From assembly GCF_932526225.1 (NCBI RefSeq), contig NC_064034.1:3148001-3212000 (forward strand): a stretch of DNA of 64,000 nucleotides. Reading direction: 5' to 3'. Shown here piece after piece: positions 49,690 through 62,200 of this stretch (positions are counted from its first letter, which is position 1; the number at the start of each line of letters is the position of its first letter). Below the pieces are notes generated by a model. The model saw only the letters and a program-made list of their open reading frames with translations, did not search any database and had not been told where the DNA came from. The DNA comes from Nematostella vectensis (Eukaryota; Cnidaria; Anthozoa; Actiniaria; Edwardsiidae). The translations under genes were made by a program, and so were the position numbers.

Positions 49690-49887
49690 CCAATGAAAAC
49701 AGTTCAAGGCTTTTGACTGACGGAAGCCACCAATGAAAACAGTTCAAGGCTTTGACTGACGGAAGCCACAAAGAAAACAGTTCAAGGCTTTTGACTGACG
49801 GAGGCCACCAATGAAAACAGTTCAAGGCTTTTGACTGACGGAAGCCACTAATGAAAACAGTTCAAGGCTTTTGACTGACGGAAGCCA
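49690..49887. repeat. 40-bp tandem repeat, five copies
   Basis: Five copies of a 40-bp unit (one 38 bp) with cores CCAATGAAAACAGTTCAAGG and CTTTTGACTGACGGAAGCCA. A partial copy lies left of the palindrome at 49570-49583, implying insertion of that element within or beside the array. Confidence 0.85.
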
Positions 49888-50037
49888 AAAAAACATTTTG
49901 TCACTCTGAATTTAGGAGATTACTTAAAATCGCAGTAAGTTGAATTAGAACTTCTCTGCATTTTTTTTCTGATTTGCGCATCCGAAACAGTAATCAAAGC
50001 TCATAATTAGATCGCTTTTTCAAGCTGCTACTCAATG

Positions 50038-50043
50038 TTTATT
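50038..50043 (-). terminator. candidate poly(A) signal for DRP1
   Basis: AATAAA on the minus strand about 170 bp past the DRP1 stop codon. Other weaker variants lie closer. Confidence 0.35.
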
Positions 50044-50211
50044 TTGCACCGAGAAAAATTTACCAAACCCCATCTTTTCACATTATTTTGTACATCTTAA
50101 ACAAGCAGTAGCATTCCCTGTCTTTACACCAGTATAAAGTATTATTTCACAGTTCGCATCCTTCCGTGACACGTTACATTCTTATTGTCGTTGTGTTACA
50201 TTTGCGCTCCT

Positions 50212-53200
50212 TTAGTAGATGTGAGTGTCACGCACTTCGCTGATGATCTGCCCAGCACGCTGTAAGGCCTTGAGCATTTCCGCGGCTTCCTTCCTCTTGA
50301 TGTGCATGTGCTCGGACTCCTGCAGAAGGGCCTCGAACCGCTCACTCTGAAGGGATCACATAAGAGCTATCAGATGACCATGTAGTATAACCCAAGAGAA
50401 TGGGAATTGTGCGAATATAGATCTCACGTGTTTAATGATGTCTAATAATGTCGAATGATGCCTGACAATGTCTAATGATGTCTAATGATGCATAATAATG
50501 TCTAATGATGTGTAATGATGCCTAATAATGTCTAATGATGTCTAATGATGTGTAATGATGCATAATAATGTCTAATGATGCCTAATGTCTAATGATGCCT
50601 AATAATGTCTAATGATCCCTAATAATGTCTAATAATGTCTAGTGATCCCTAATAATTTCTAATGATGCCTAATAATGTCTAATGATGCCTAATGATGTGT
50701 AATGATGCCTAATGATGCCTAATAATGTCTAATGATGTCTAATAATGTCTAATGATGCCTAATGATGTGTAATGATGCCTAATGATGTCTAATAATGTCT
50801 AATGATGCCTAATAATGTCTAATGATGCCTAATGATGTGTAATGATGCCTAATGATGTCTAATAATGTCTAATGATGCCTAATAATGTCTAATGATGCCT
50901 AATAATGTCTAATGATCCCTAATAATTTCTAATGATGCCTAATAATGTCTAATGATGCCTAATAGTGTCTAATGATCCCTAATAATTTCTAATGATGCCT
51001 AATAATGTCTAATGATGCCTAATGATGTGTAATGATGCCTAATGATGCCTAATGATGCCTAATAATGTCTAATGATGTCTAATAATGTCTAATGATGCCT
51101 AATGATGTGTAATGATGCCTAATGATGTCTAATAATGTCTAATGATGCCTAATAATGTCTAATGATGCCTAATGATGTGTAATGATGCCTAATGATGTCT
51201 AATAATGTCTAATGATGCCTAATAATGTCTAATGATCCCTAATAATTTCTAATGATGCCTAATGATGTCTAATAATGCCTAATGATGTGTAATGATGCCT
51301 AATGATGTCTAATAATGTCTAATGATGCCTAATAGTGTCTAATGATGCCTAATAGTGTCTAATGATGCCTAATAATGTCTAATGATGCCTAATGATGCCT
51401 AATGATGCCTAATAATGTCTAATGATCCCTAATAATGTCTAATAATATCTAATGATGCCTAATAATGTCTAATGATGCCTAATAATGTCTAATGATGTCT
51501 AATAATGTCTAATGATGTCTAATGATGTGCAATGATGCCTAATAATGTCTTATGATGCGTTAAAAAGACGTAAGAAAGACCGGCGCCGGAAGTCCGCACA
51601 GGTTGGGTTTGAACCAGTTCGCACCTTCCGCCCTCTCTCTACCTTGTAGAGCCTTTCCACTAGTTCACTCTGGATGCGGACTTCTACGTAGTCCAAAAGA
51701 AACCCCCAATCCACATCCTCACCCCCACTTCTCATCTTCCGCCCTCTCAGAATTCCCCCACCCTTTCCCCCATTGAGTTAACTTGTAGAGCTTTTCCACT
51801 AGTTCACTCTGGATGCGGACTTCTACTTAGTCCAAAAGTAACCCCCATCAACATCCCCACCCCCACTTCTCATCTTCCCCCCCTTGAGTTACCTTGTAGA
51901 GCCTTTCCACTAGTTCACTCTGGATGCGGACTTCTACTTAGTCCAAAAGAAACCCACCATCCACATCCCACCCCCACTTCTCATCTTCCGCCCTCTCAGA
52001 ATCCCCCCACCCTTCCCCCCTTGAGTTACCTTGTAGAGCTTTTCCACTAGTTCACTCTGAATGCGGTCTTCTACTTAGTCCAAAAGAAACCCCCCATCCA
52101 CATCTTCACCCCCACTTCTCATCTTCCGCCCTCTCCGAATCCCCCCAACATTTCCCCCCCTTTAGTTACCTTGTAGAGCTTTTCCACTAGTTCACTTTGA
52201 ATGCGTTCTTTTACGTAGTTCACAAGAAACGCCATGATAGCCTTGGGAACACTATGGACATCCAAAATAACGACATTCTAATTGATTTGATGGCAATAGG
52301 AAATGTAGCGAAAATAATGCTGCCTTACCTGTCTTGAATTGATTTCCGAACGATGACAAAGTACGACTTGATTAATTTTCCTGTTAAAACGTAAGGTGTG
52401 TAAGTGAGCGTAAGGAATGGCGCGTTCACTCACTTGTAGTGTGACTAGCGAGGTCAAATCCAAAGTGTTATCTTCCTGATGTGACTTGTGTGCACTTACT
52501 GATGATGTCAGAGTCCATTTGTTCTCTTTCCGTAAGTCCTCGCTGTCTGAATGCATTCGGAAGCTCCTGAGAATCACAACCCAGTATCAAAATCAATAAA
52601 AGTTGTGAAATTATACGTATAAGCAACCCCCTCATGCAGGGCTTGGCCACACGCCCATGATCGTATTATCCGAATATCTAAAACTAATGGGTAACCGTAC
52701 CCCTCATGCAGGGCTAGGCCACACGCCCATGATCGTATTATCCGAATATCTAAAACTAATGGGTAACCGTACCCCTCATGCAGGGCTAGGCCACACGCCC
52801 ATGATCGTATTATCCGAATATCTAAAACTAATGGGTAACCGTACCCCTCATGCAGGGCTTGGCCACACGCCCATGATCGTATTATCCGAATATTTAAAAC
52901 TAATGGGTAACCGTACCCCTCATGCAGGGCTAGGCCACACGCCCATGATCGTATTATCCGAATATCTAAAACTAATGGGTAACCGTACCCCTCATGCAGG
53001 GCTTGGCCACACGCCCATGATCGTATTATCCAAATATCTAAAACTAATGGGTAACCGTGCCCCTCATGCAGGGCTTGGCCACACGCCCATGATCGTATTA
53101 TCCGAATATTTAAAACTAATGGGTAACGGTACCCCTCATGCAGGGCTTGGTCACACGCCCATGATCGTATTATCCGAATATCTAAAACTAATGGGTAACC

Positions 53201-56200
53201 GTACCCCTCATGCAGGGCTTGGCCACACGCCCATGATCGTATTATCCGAATATTTAAAACTAATGGGTAACCGTACCCCTCATGCAGGGCTTGGCCACAC
53301 GCCCATGATCGTATTATCCGAATATTTAAAACTAATGGGTAACCGTACCCCTCATGCAGGGCTTGGCCACACGCCCATGATCGTATTATCCGAATATTTA
53401 AAACTAATGGGTAACGGTACCCCTCATGCAGGGCTTGGTCACACGCCCATGATCGTATTATCCGAATATCTAAAACTAATGGGTAACCGTGCCCCTCATG
53501 CAGGGCTTGGCCACACGCCCATGATCGTATTATCCGAATATCTAAAACTAATGGGTAACCGTGCCCCTCGTGCAGGGCTTGGCCACACGCCCATGATCAT
53601 ATTATCCGAATATCTAAAACTAATGGGTAACCGTGTCCCTCGTGCAGGGCTAGGCCACACGCCCATGATCGTATTATCCGAATATCTAAAACTAATGGGT
53701 AACCGTGCCCCTCATGCAGGGCTTGGCCACATGCCCATGATCATATTATCCAAATATCTAAAACTAATGGGTAACCGTGCCCCTCGTGCAGGGCTAGGCC
53801 ACACGCCCATGATCGTATTATCCGAATATCTAAAACTAATGGGTAACCGTGCCCCTCATGCAGGGCTTGGCCACATGCCCATGATCATATTATCCAAATA
53901 TCTAAAACTAATGGGTAACCGTGCCCCTCGTGCAGGGCTAGGCCACACGCCCATGATCGTATTATCCGAATATCTAAAACTAATGGGTAACCGTGCCCCT
54001 CGTGCAGGGCTAGGCCACACGCCCATGATCGTATTATCCGAATATCTAAAACTAATGGGTAACCGTGAAACATTCACATAAGCCCCGAGAGGCGGGTTCT
54101 CATTCTTCTTTCGCTTCACGCACCCCTTGCAGTGGCAAACCAAGTAAAACTTTCGACTAGTCTTAATGAGAAACTAAAAGGGAAAGGCCTCTGTTCCAAG
54201 AGGGACATTTGGCTTCGCTTTACTAAGGAACGTATCATATTTTCATGCGGTTAATGGTTTGTGGATGACTGGATTTGACACTTCCTTTATGCTCCTTGAG
54301 AACCTGTTTAGCAATTCTCATAAGGGCATCTTAATTCACTTACATTCCCAAAAGGGCATTTTAATTCACTTACATTCCCAAAAGGGCATCTTAATTCACT
54401 TACATTCCCAAAAGGGCATCTTAATTCACTTACATTCCCAAAAGGGCATTTTAATTCACTTACATTCCCAAAAGGGCATCTTAATTCACTTACATTCCCA
54501 AAAGGGCATCTTAATTCACTTACATTCCCAAAAGGGCATCTTAATTCACTTACATTCCCAAAAGGGCATCTTAATTCACTTACATTCCCAAAAGGGCATT
54601 TTAATTCACTTACATTCCCAAAAGGGCATCTTAATTCACTTACATTCCCAAAAGGGCATCTTAATTCACTTACATTCCCAAAAGGGCATCTTAATTCACT
54701 TACATTCCCAAAAGGGCATTTTAATTCACTTACATTCCCAAAAGGGCATTTTAATTCACTTACATTCCCAAAAGGGCATCTTAATTCACTTACATTCCCA
54801 AAAGGGCATCTTAATTCACTCACATTCCCATAAGGGCATCTTAATTCACTTACATTCCCATAAGGGCATCTTAATTCACTTACATTCCCAAAAGGGCATC
54901 TTAATTCACTTACATTCCCAAAAGGGCATCTTAATTCACTTACATTCCCAAAAGGGCATCTTAATTCACTTACATTCCCAAAAGGGCATCTTAATTCACT
55001 TACATTCCCAAAAGGGCATCTTAATTCACTTACATTCCCAAAAGGGCATCTTAATTCACTCACATTCTCATAAGGGCATCTTAATTCACTCACATTCCCA
55101 TAAGGGCATCTTAATCCACTTACATTCCCATAATGGCATCTTAATTCACTTACATTCCCATAAGGGCATCTTAATTCACTCACATTCCCATAAGGGCATC
55201 TTAATTCACTTACATTCTCATAAGGGCATCTTAATTCACTCACATACCCATAAGGGCATCTTAATTCACTTACATTCCCATAAGGACATCTTAATTCACT
55301 TACATTCTCCATGTGCTTTGGTCCCACATCGTCTGTCTGGTCTGTCGCTTTGGAGGATCGAATGCCCGGTACCCAGGACATAAATCCACCAGTATTGGCA
55401 ACAGTTGCCGGTACCGGGGGTTTTTCTGCTGGGTTTTCCTCTCTTGGGGGCATGTGGACGGGTGAGCCTTCTGGTGTGGCGGCCTGGGATCTAATTCCCT
55501 AAGGAGTGCAAATCTTATTCAGCGACTAAATGGCAACATTGTTGTGCGTGTTTTCTAGAGCTCTAGAGCTAACTCATTGGTAATCATAAATAAGATTGGT
55601 TTACTTAACAGTTTCACAAGTTATTGAGGTGATATTCTGAATCTGATGCTGGATTCCAATCTGAGCCATAGAGGTTAGAGGACAGTTCTCACCTCTCACC
55701 ACTCACCTCTAATGCACCATTGTTCATGCTGAGTTGTGCAGCCTTCAGGCGTCGCTTGCGGTCCTTTGTGAGACAACAAGGAATTAAAAAGCTTCACACT
55801 ATGTAACACATGGCTTTTTTTCCTTCTAGTCATAAATAATCTATATCTAAAGGTACGTGTTATGGCCTGAGTTATGTACTTTAGGCATATAGCCTTTGAC
55901 TGTCGAAAAAATCGGTCACATACAGCTATTTCAATAAACGTTGTCCAAGAGCGCTCTGCCGCACGTGTCCATACCGCAAGGTGGTATGGGTAATATATGT
56001 TGTAACATGTTTTCAGTAAATATATGTCGCAGTCTTATAGTTAAGACCTTAGCTGGCGAGTTATCTGGATGGTACAGTTTCTTGTTTCGTGCCGCGTACA
56101 ATTGTAAAAGGTATCTGCAAAAATAGGGACAAAAATAGGGACAACAACGGCAACGCGAAAGACAACGGCAGAAAACAATTGGAGATTCAAAGAGCCAGAC

Positions 56201-59200
56201 GTGAAATATACTCTGAAATGGATTCTGTCTGATACATTTCAGCCGTTTTTCTTCAAACGACAACGTGGAAACTCTTAGTTTCATGGTCTAGCAAGGATGG
56301 GACGTGTGCGCTGAAAACTAGACTATCCTTGTTCGCTATGCTAGAAATAAGATTCTAGGTTTTACTATAGTTTTTTTTGGGAATACATAAACGAGTGAAT
56401 TTTATCTAAACTAGTTTAAAATTGAACGAAAAGTATCAAGGCTTTTTGGGTTCTCCCTGCAGTCTGTCGCAGTCTTCGTTGCTATTTCATTCAAGCACTT
56501 TGCCAACAGGTTTTTTTAGTGCAACTACGGAGTTTCCGTTTGACACCTCTTATGGGATAGTTGCCAAACCTGCTCTTGTTTTCCTTGTTTAACGACGCGC
56601 AGATATATATATTGAAAATCAGACTGTACTCCCCACATCCTGATAGCGTTCAACGAAGTTCATGTCGGCGGTGAAGGATGGCAGAGCTTTTAACAACATA
56701 TATTATCCATACTACCTCGCGGTATGGGCGCATGCGACAGAGCGTTCTTTGACAACGTTTATTGAAATATCTGTATGCACTAACATGGATTGGTGAGGGA
56801 TGGGATGCACTCACAAGTTCCTGATTGGCCACAAGCGAGGAGACGAGAGAGGCGCCATCGGTGAAGTCAGGGTGATTAGTGTTGATGTATGCAAGCTCTA
56901 TAGCCACAAGGTTCTCCACCTAAAATAATAAAGATAAATAAGATATAAGTGTAAACATAGGAGCAGCTCTCTTTCTCCTCTCCTAGTGAAACATACAACA
57001 GATATGATTGATAAAAGTAATCATAGATAACGTTAATCCTGTTACAGTGAGGGCATATGATGAACAGATTTGCCCAATTGAAGCTAAATACCTATGTTAG
57101 GCCAAACAGAAAGATCGATTGTAGTTATCATTGCATATTTTCTCAAGTATTGTCAATTAAACGTAGAAGAACTGTAACTTGAATGGCAGGATCACAGGAC
57201 CTTTGTGTTGAATTTGATTGGTCAAGGTTCAGAAGCCTCGCTTTCTATGTCCTTACTGTAATGATAATTGTATTTTAATAGTGGTCATGATAACACTGAT
57301 GAAAAGGACAGTAATCCTAAACGATGTAGATGATGATAATAATGTTGGTACTAGTGGTGCTAATGAGGAAGTTAACTGTCTACAATGATGATGAAGATTA
57401 TATGGTGGCATAAGTAATAATGATGATGATATTCATGATAATAATTATCAATGATAATTGTATTGGTGATTATGACGATGTTTATGATGATAATGATGAT
57501 GACAATTATGATGATGATGATGTGTGCACATGCTATTCTATATGACCCACCATCTCATTGCATGGCATCAGTCTTCTTTGCAGCAAGTTGATGATGACAT
57601 CAACAATGGATTCATGTAGTCGAGGAAATCGCTTTATTTCCATAACCTTGTATAAGTGAAAAATCCATAACATCAGTCACATGCTTGGAGTAAAAAAAAT
57701 GCCAAAACACTATGCAGCTGGTTCAGGTGCAAGTAGCGCAACTTTGGTAGAACATTGCAGCAGTGCATATTCCTTTCACATCTGGGTTCAGGTTCGGTTT
57801 TAACAAACAATTAGAGTTTGTTTAATTTTGCCTTTTTTCTCTGGTCTTAAATGGTGTCCCTCTAAAGTAGAAGTTATTACTAAGCTGTGACTTTTGTCAT
57901 CCCAAAAATACTGAAAAAAATCATAAAATGTTTGTGGATACCTGATCAAATGAGTGTTGGATGATTCTCTGCATCTCTTCATGGACAAGTTCTATACACC
58001 GCAGGCTTGGCTCCTCTAATCGACGGATCTGACGTTTCACCAGAAGTTCGAAGGAGATTTCAGGCACAAAAAGTGCAGGTCTTGGGCCCTTAACACCAAT
58101 AGCATTGGTAACTCAGTTCAAAAAACAGCATTACAACAACAACAACAACAACAGACAGGTACTGTATGTACGCATGTGCTACCATACTTACAGTAGCATT
58201 TCTTATAGCTGTCAAAATATCCCGAGTAGATAAACCTTCCATGGCGTCCATGATGGTGAGAGTCCTTCCAAATATATCATGGAAAATATAACATATTCGT
58301 GCTCCACCACACCTAAAACATACGAAAATGTGGATGAAGCAATTTAGGGTAGTGATAAAGAGCAGTGAACATGCCTCCATATAATATACAACAGCAATGA
58401 TGATATGAATTTGAGTTCTTACAACTCAGAGGTTTCTATCTCATGAGCAGTTCCCTCGATGATTGAGCAGTAAGTGGCAGCAAATCTTGTTATCATCTGA
58501 AGGAGGTAGGGACCCTAAAAATAATCGACAAAATTAAGTTTTAATGATTTTGTGAACTAAATGCCAATCGATAGACAAACAATAAAAGCAGTAATAAAAA
58601 TTAATTGGCCAAAATTTGAATAACTTCTGCAAAATTTCAGACAGATCAAATAAAAAAGTTGATATGATGGAAGCTAGATGTCAATGTGGTTTTGAGATGT
58701 ATTGCATGAAAAATGCACTAGCTTGTTATGGCCAGCTGGGAAAAAGCACTTTTTCCATTAAATTTTACTTTCATGCTCTTTAAAGAGCATGAATGACTGC
58801 CTTTTATTAAGACATTAATCTGATTACAACTTAAAAACAAGACTTGTACCTTATCCATCACCGGTTCTCCATAACTTTGTAGCAAATGATGATACTGTGA
58901 TGTCATGGAGTTAACACGAGATTTCAGCTCTGGTAAACAGTTCCTTATGTGATGCATGAGCAACTGAAAGAGAAGGCAAATATATCAAGAAGAGCTACCA
59001 AATGCATGATTAACTAATGTTCTCAGGGGATTATGCAGGATTTCTAAAAGGTTACCCAAAAGACCCCCGATTTGCAAAGAAGCCTGCCACACCGTCGTCA
59101 TTAATTTTATTCAATAGTGGAAGGTAAATGTATGTGTGATGAAATCTTAAAAAGAACATTGATGGCTATTCCAAATTAGCTGATGGAAATGGATGCTTTG

Positions 59201-62200
59201 TCACATTTTGCCTGGATAGCAAACAGAGCCTAATGACGTCTTTGGCTGGAGTCATTTGGCAGAAGATGGGCCTAGCCCCCTATGAATCTCTAAATGTCTA
59301 AACCCAATACTCTTTACAATTACTCAGGAAAAAAAAGAGATGGGATGATAAAAATATCTGTCAGCATGATCTAACCTTATTTAGTGTCTTGGCCAAGTAT
59401 GGAGTACCATTTCTAGATGCAACTGTTGGGTAATTTCTGGCAAAAAAACCTGCTTCATCCCTTAGAGCATTCTCGATAGACTGCAAATGGACAAATCATT
59501 AGCATTCGATTGAGTTATCCACTACCTACATAATGGTATATGCTAAGGGATTCGAAATTCCATAGAGCTAGGTTGGCAAACAACGATAATTCCTCTATAC
59601 ATTCATGTGATCAAGTGAAATATATACTTCTTTTCCCTTGGGGTGCTTATTTGAGGCTGGGAGCTTTAATTGTATGTTATAAATGGTATATCTATGTTAC
59701 CTTCCTATTGTTGATGTCTAACTGGCTCCTATTCACAACACCAATAATACCAAGCTTCACTGGAATCACTGCAAGTACAACCATAAAAGTTACATATAAA
59801 AGTTTGAGCTTGCACTTAGACTTGGAACCTTGGAACCATTTATAAGTTCCAGGTTCTCTCAACCAAATCCCAGCTGAGGACACGACAAACATTAACCCTT
59901 GGTATGTTCATTGTTGTGTTGGTGCGACTTGAGGGAGATAATAAATTAAAAAGAGAGTTTACAGTATTTCTCATGCTAGACTTGCCTAAGTCCCTTTAGT
60001 CACATACAAAGCAAACAAATATTGCCCATGGAGGAAATGTTTTTTTTCTGCTTGGTTTGTCTTTGCATTGTAGTAAAAAGCACAAAATTTATGGTCGAGA
60101 TCAAAAGACATTGTAACAAGAAATCAAGCGTCCTTTAAAAGCATCAGATATTTAATATAATAATAATATAATAATAAATAAAATTTATATAGCGCTTATA
60201 CATCGCTGTTCTAAGCGCTTATATTTTCAAGTGTAACAACATAAAGTATCACATCCTTCTGGTAGCATAAAAGGTCAAACTATGAGTGTCCTTAGCCTTA
60301 CCTCTTCCATATAAGACATCCATGGCATCTGTACCGTGATCCATGAGGTCCAGTTTGGTACAGACTGCTAGGGTCCTGTGTCCTGGAATTATATACCGTT
60401 CGATCTATGTTTAACTAATCATATTATTGCCAAGTGTACAAATCAGTTGAGGTTATAGTAGCATATTTTCTGTTAGTATGGCAATACCAAAATAATATTT
60501 GTTAATGTTTTCCATTTCATAAAATTGTGTGATGAAAGGATATCAAAGATAAGATAGGGCATGGATAGGGAAGATCTTTTAAGAAAATTTCCTATTCTTC
60601 CTAAGTGGTCTGAAGTTCTTCTGAATCATCCTTATTTTTCCCTTCTTTTCATGACTTCCTTACCATCAGATGGCTTAAACCTCCTTTAATTTTTTTACTA
60701 ACTCACTTACCATCAGGGTCCACCTCTCTTGCAATTTTTAGTGCTTCTGACGTTGCCAGGTCAATATTTGCAGGCGTGACAGCCAAGATGATTGAATTAG
60801 GATTGCTAATGTATTGCAAGATGAGGTGGCGGATCTGCTGCTCTATATCAAGAGGCTGATCCCCGACTGGAACCTGTGGCCAATCAACAACAACATCTTT
60901 AATTATGTAGTTAAGCCTAATTTGCAATTGAATGATTGTGCTATAATAATGTCAACACTCTGAGCAGAATATCTTAAATCCTAAAGTAAAGCCAGGAATT
61001 TTGGTCACATGCATCACCCAATTTAAGTCGTAAAAGCTGCAGATTGCCCTTTAAAGTATCGGCTAACTAAATAATACCACCATGAAAAGAAATCACAACA
61101 TCTTGACTCGGCTGCTAGTAACCCTGTTTTCTACATTTCATAGCCGACTCAAGACTAAGAATAACTGTCCAAAGCATTACATAGATACAAAGGAAAAATT
61201 GCCAAAGGTCTTTGCCTGTTCAACAAACACACAGAACGAGTTAGAGTAAGTCTAGTCTTAGTTTTTTTTTACTATACCCATTTGGTATATAAACACAGTA
61301 ACAACCATTACCTTGGTAACACCAGGAAGATCAACTAATGTTAGGTTCAGAACTTTTGGAGAGTAGATTTTCAGATTGATTGGTTCACTAGAGATTCCCT
61401 GCAGAGAATAAATCAAAATGGAAAAAAAATTCTGTAAATAAAATATTATAGCAGCAATAAAAAAAATAAGACAGATAACTATTAAAATGGCTTTAAGATG
61501 AAATAATAGACTTGTGTGCACCTTGTTACTCCCAGTGACTCTGTCAGTTTCACGTTCAATTTCTTCTCTGATTCCATTAAAATCTCTAAATATCTATAAA
61601 CAAAAAGAACATAATTCATAAAAATTGTGAAGAAAGTCATAACCAGACCATTTATGTTTGAGATAACAGAGTAGGGTCGTGAGACATACTTTTTCTTTGA
61701 GATGCAAAAATTTCCCCCACTCTGCAGGCTCAGCATCATCATCTCTGTCCTCTTCATCACTGAAAACTGAAAAACAAATATCAATATGATCAAGGACAAC
61801 CAAAGGTAAAGCAATAACACTAGTACTCTTAATTAGGTCTTGAATAAGAAATTGTGTTGGCTCTTCTGTTTGAATGTATTTTTTTTATTGCCTATCTTTT
61901 GCAACTCTTGCTGTGTATTCTTTACTTCCACGGCAAATACATGGAGATAAATGGTCAAAGACATTAAAAAGAAAAGAAGAAAAGTTGCAGTGATGCGACA
62001 ACACTTTTTAGTCTGGCTTTGTGGTGAACACCACATCACGGTATGGATAGTTTCTTACAGTTCTCCGCCTCGGTTTCCTCTGACATCTCCTGCCCTTCTG
62101 TGTACTCTGCTGCTTCTTTCTTGTCAGGCAGTTCATTGATCTTCTTCTCTTTTGCTCTGGGGGGAACATGAACCAGCTGTAGAATAAGAGGTCTTCTTGT

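Larger units (their letters stand above)
46188..50211. other. repeat-rich intergenic region between Tctex1 and DRP1 genes
   Basis: No supported gene. Contains a piggyBac-like fragment (47348-47502), three tandem arrays (47918-48016, 48377-48970, 49690-49887) and a palindromic element (49585-49689), listed separately. The right end includes the DRP1 3' UTR. The stretch 48980-49560 shows nothing recognisable. Confidence 0.6.

Noticed and set aside
52657..54081. 474-residue plus-strand open frame of 24-residue repeats as a protein gene
   Set aside because: It lies inside DRP1 intron 18, is a by-product of a stop-free 72-bp repeat, and has no flanking coding sequence or family match.
54259..55383. 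374-residue plus-strand open frame of [10 protein letters not shown] repeats
   Set aside because: It is the antisense reading of the 30-bp donor array and part of DRP1 exon 18; the minus-strand frame is continuous with a real exon.
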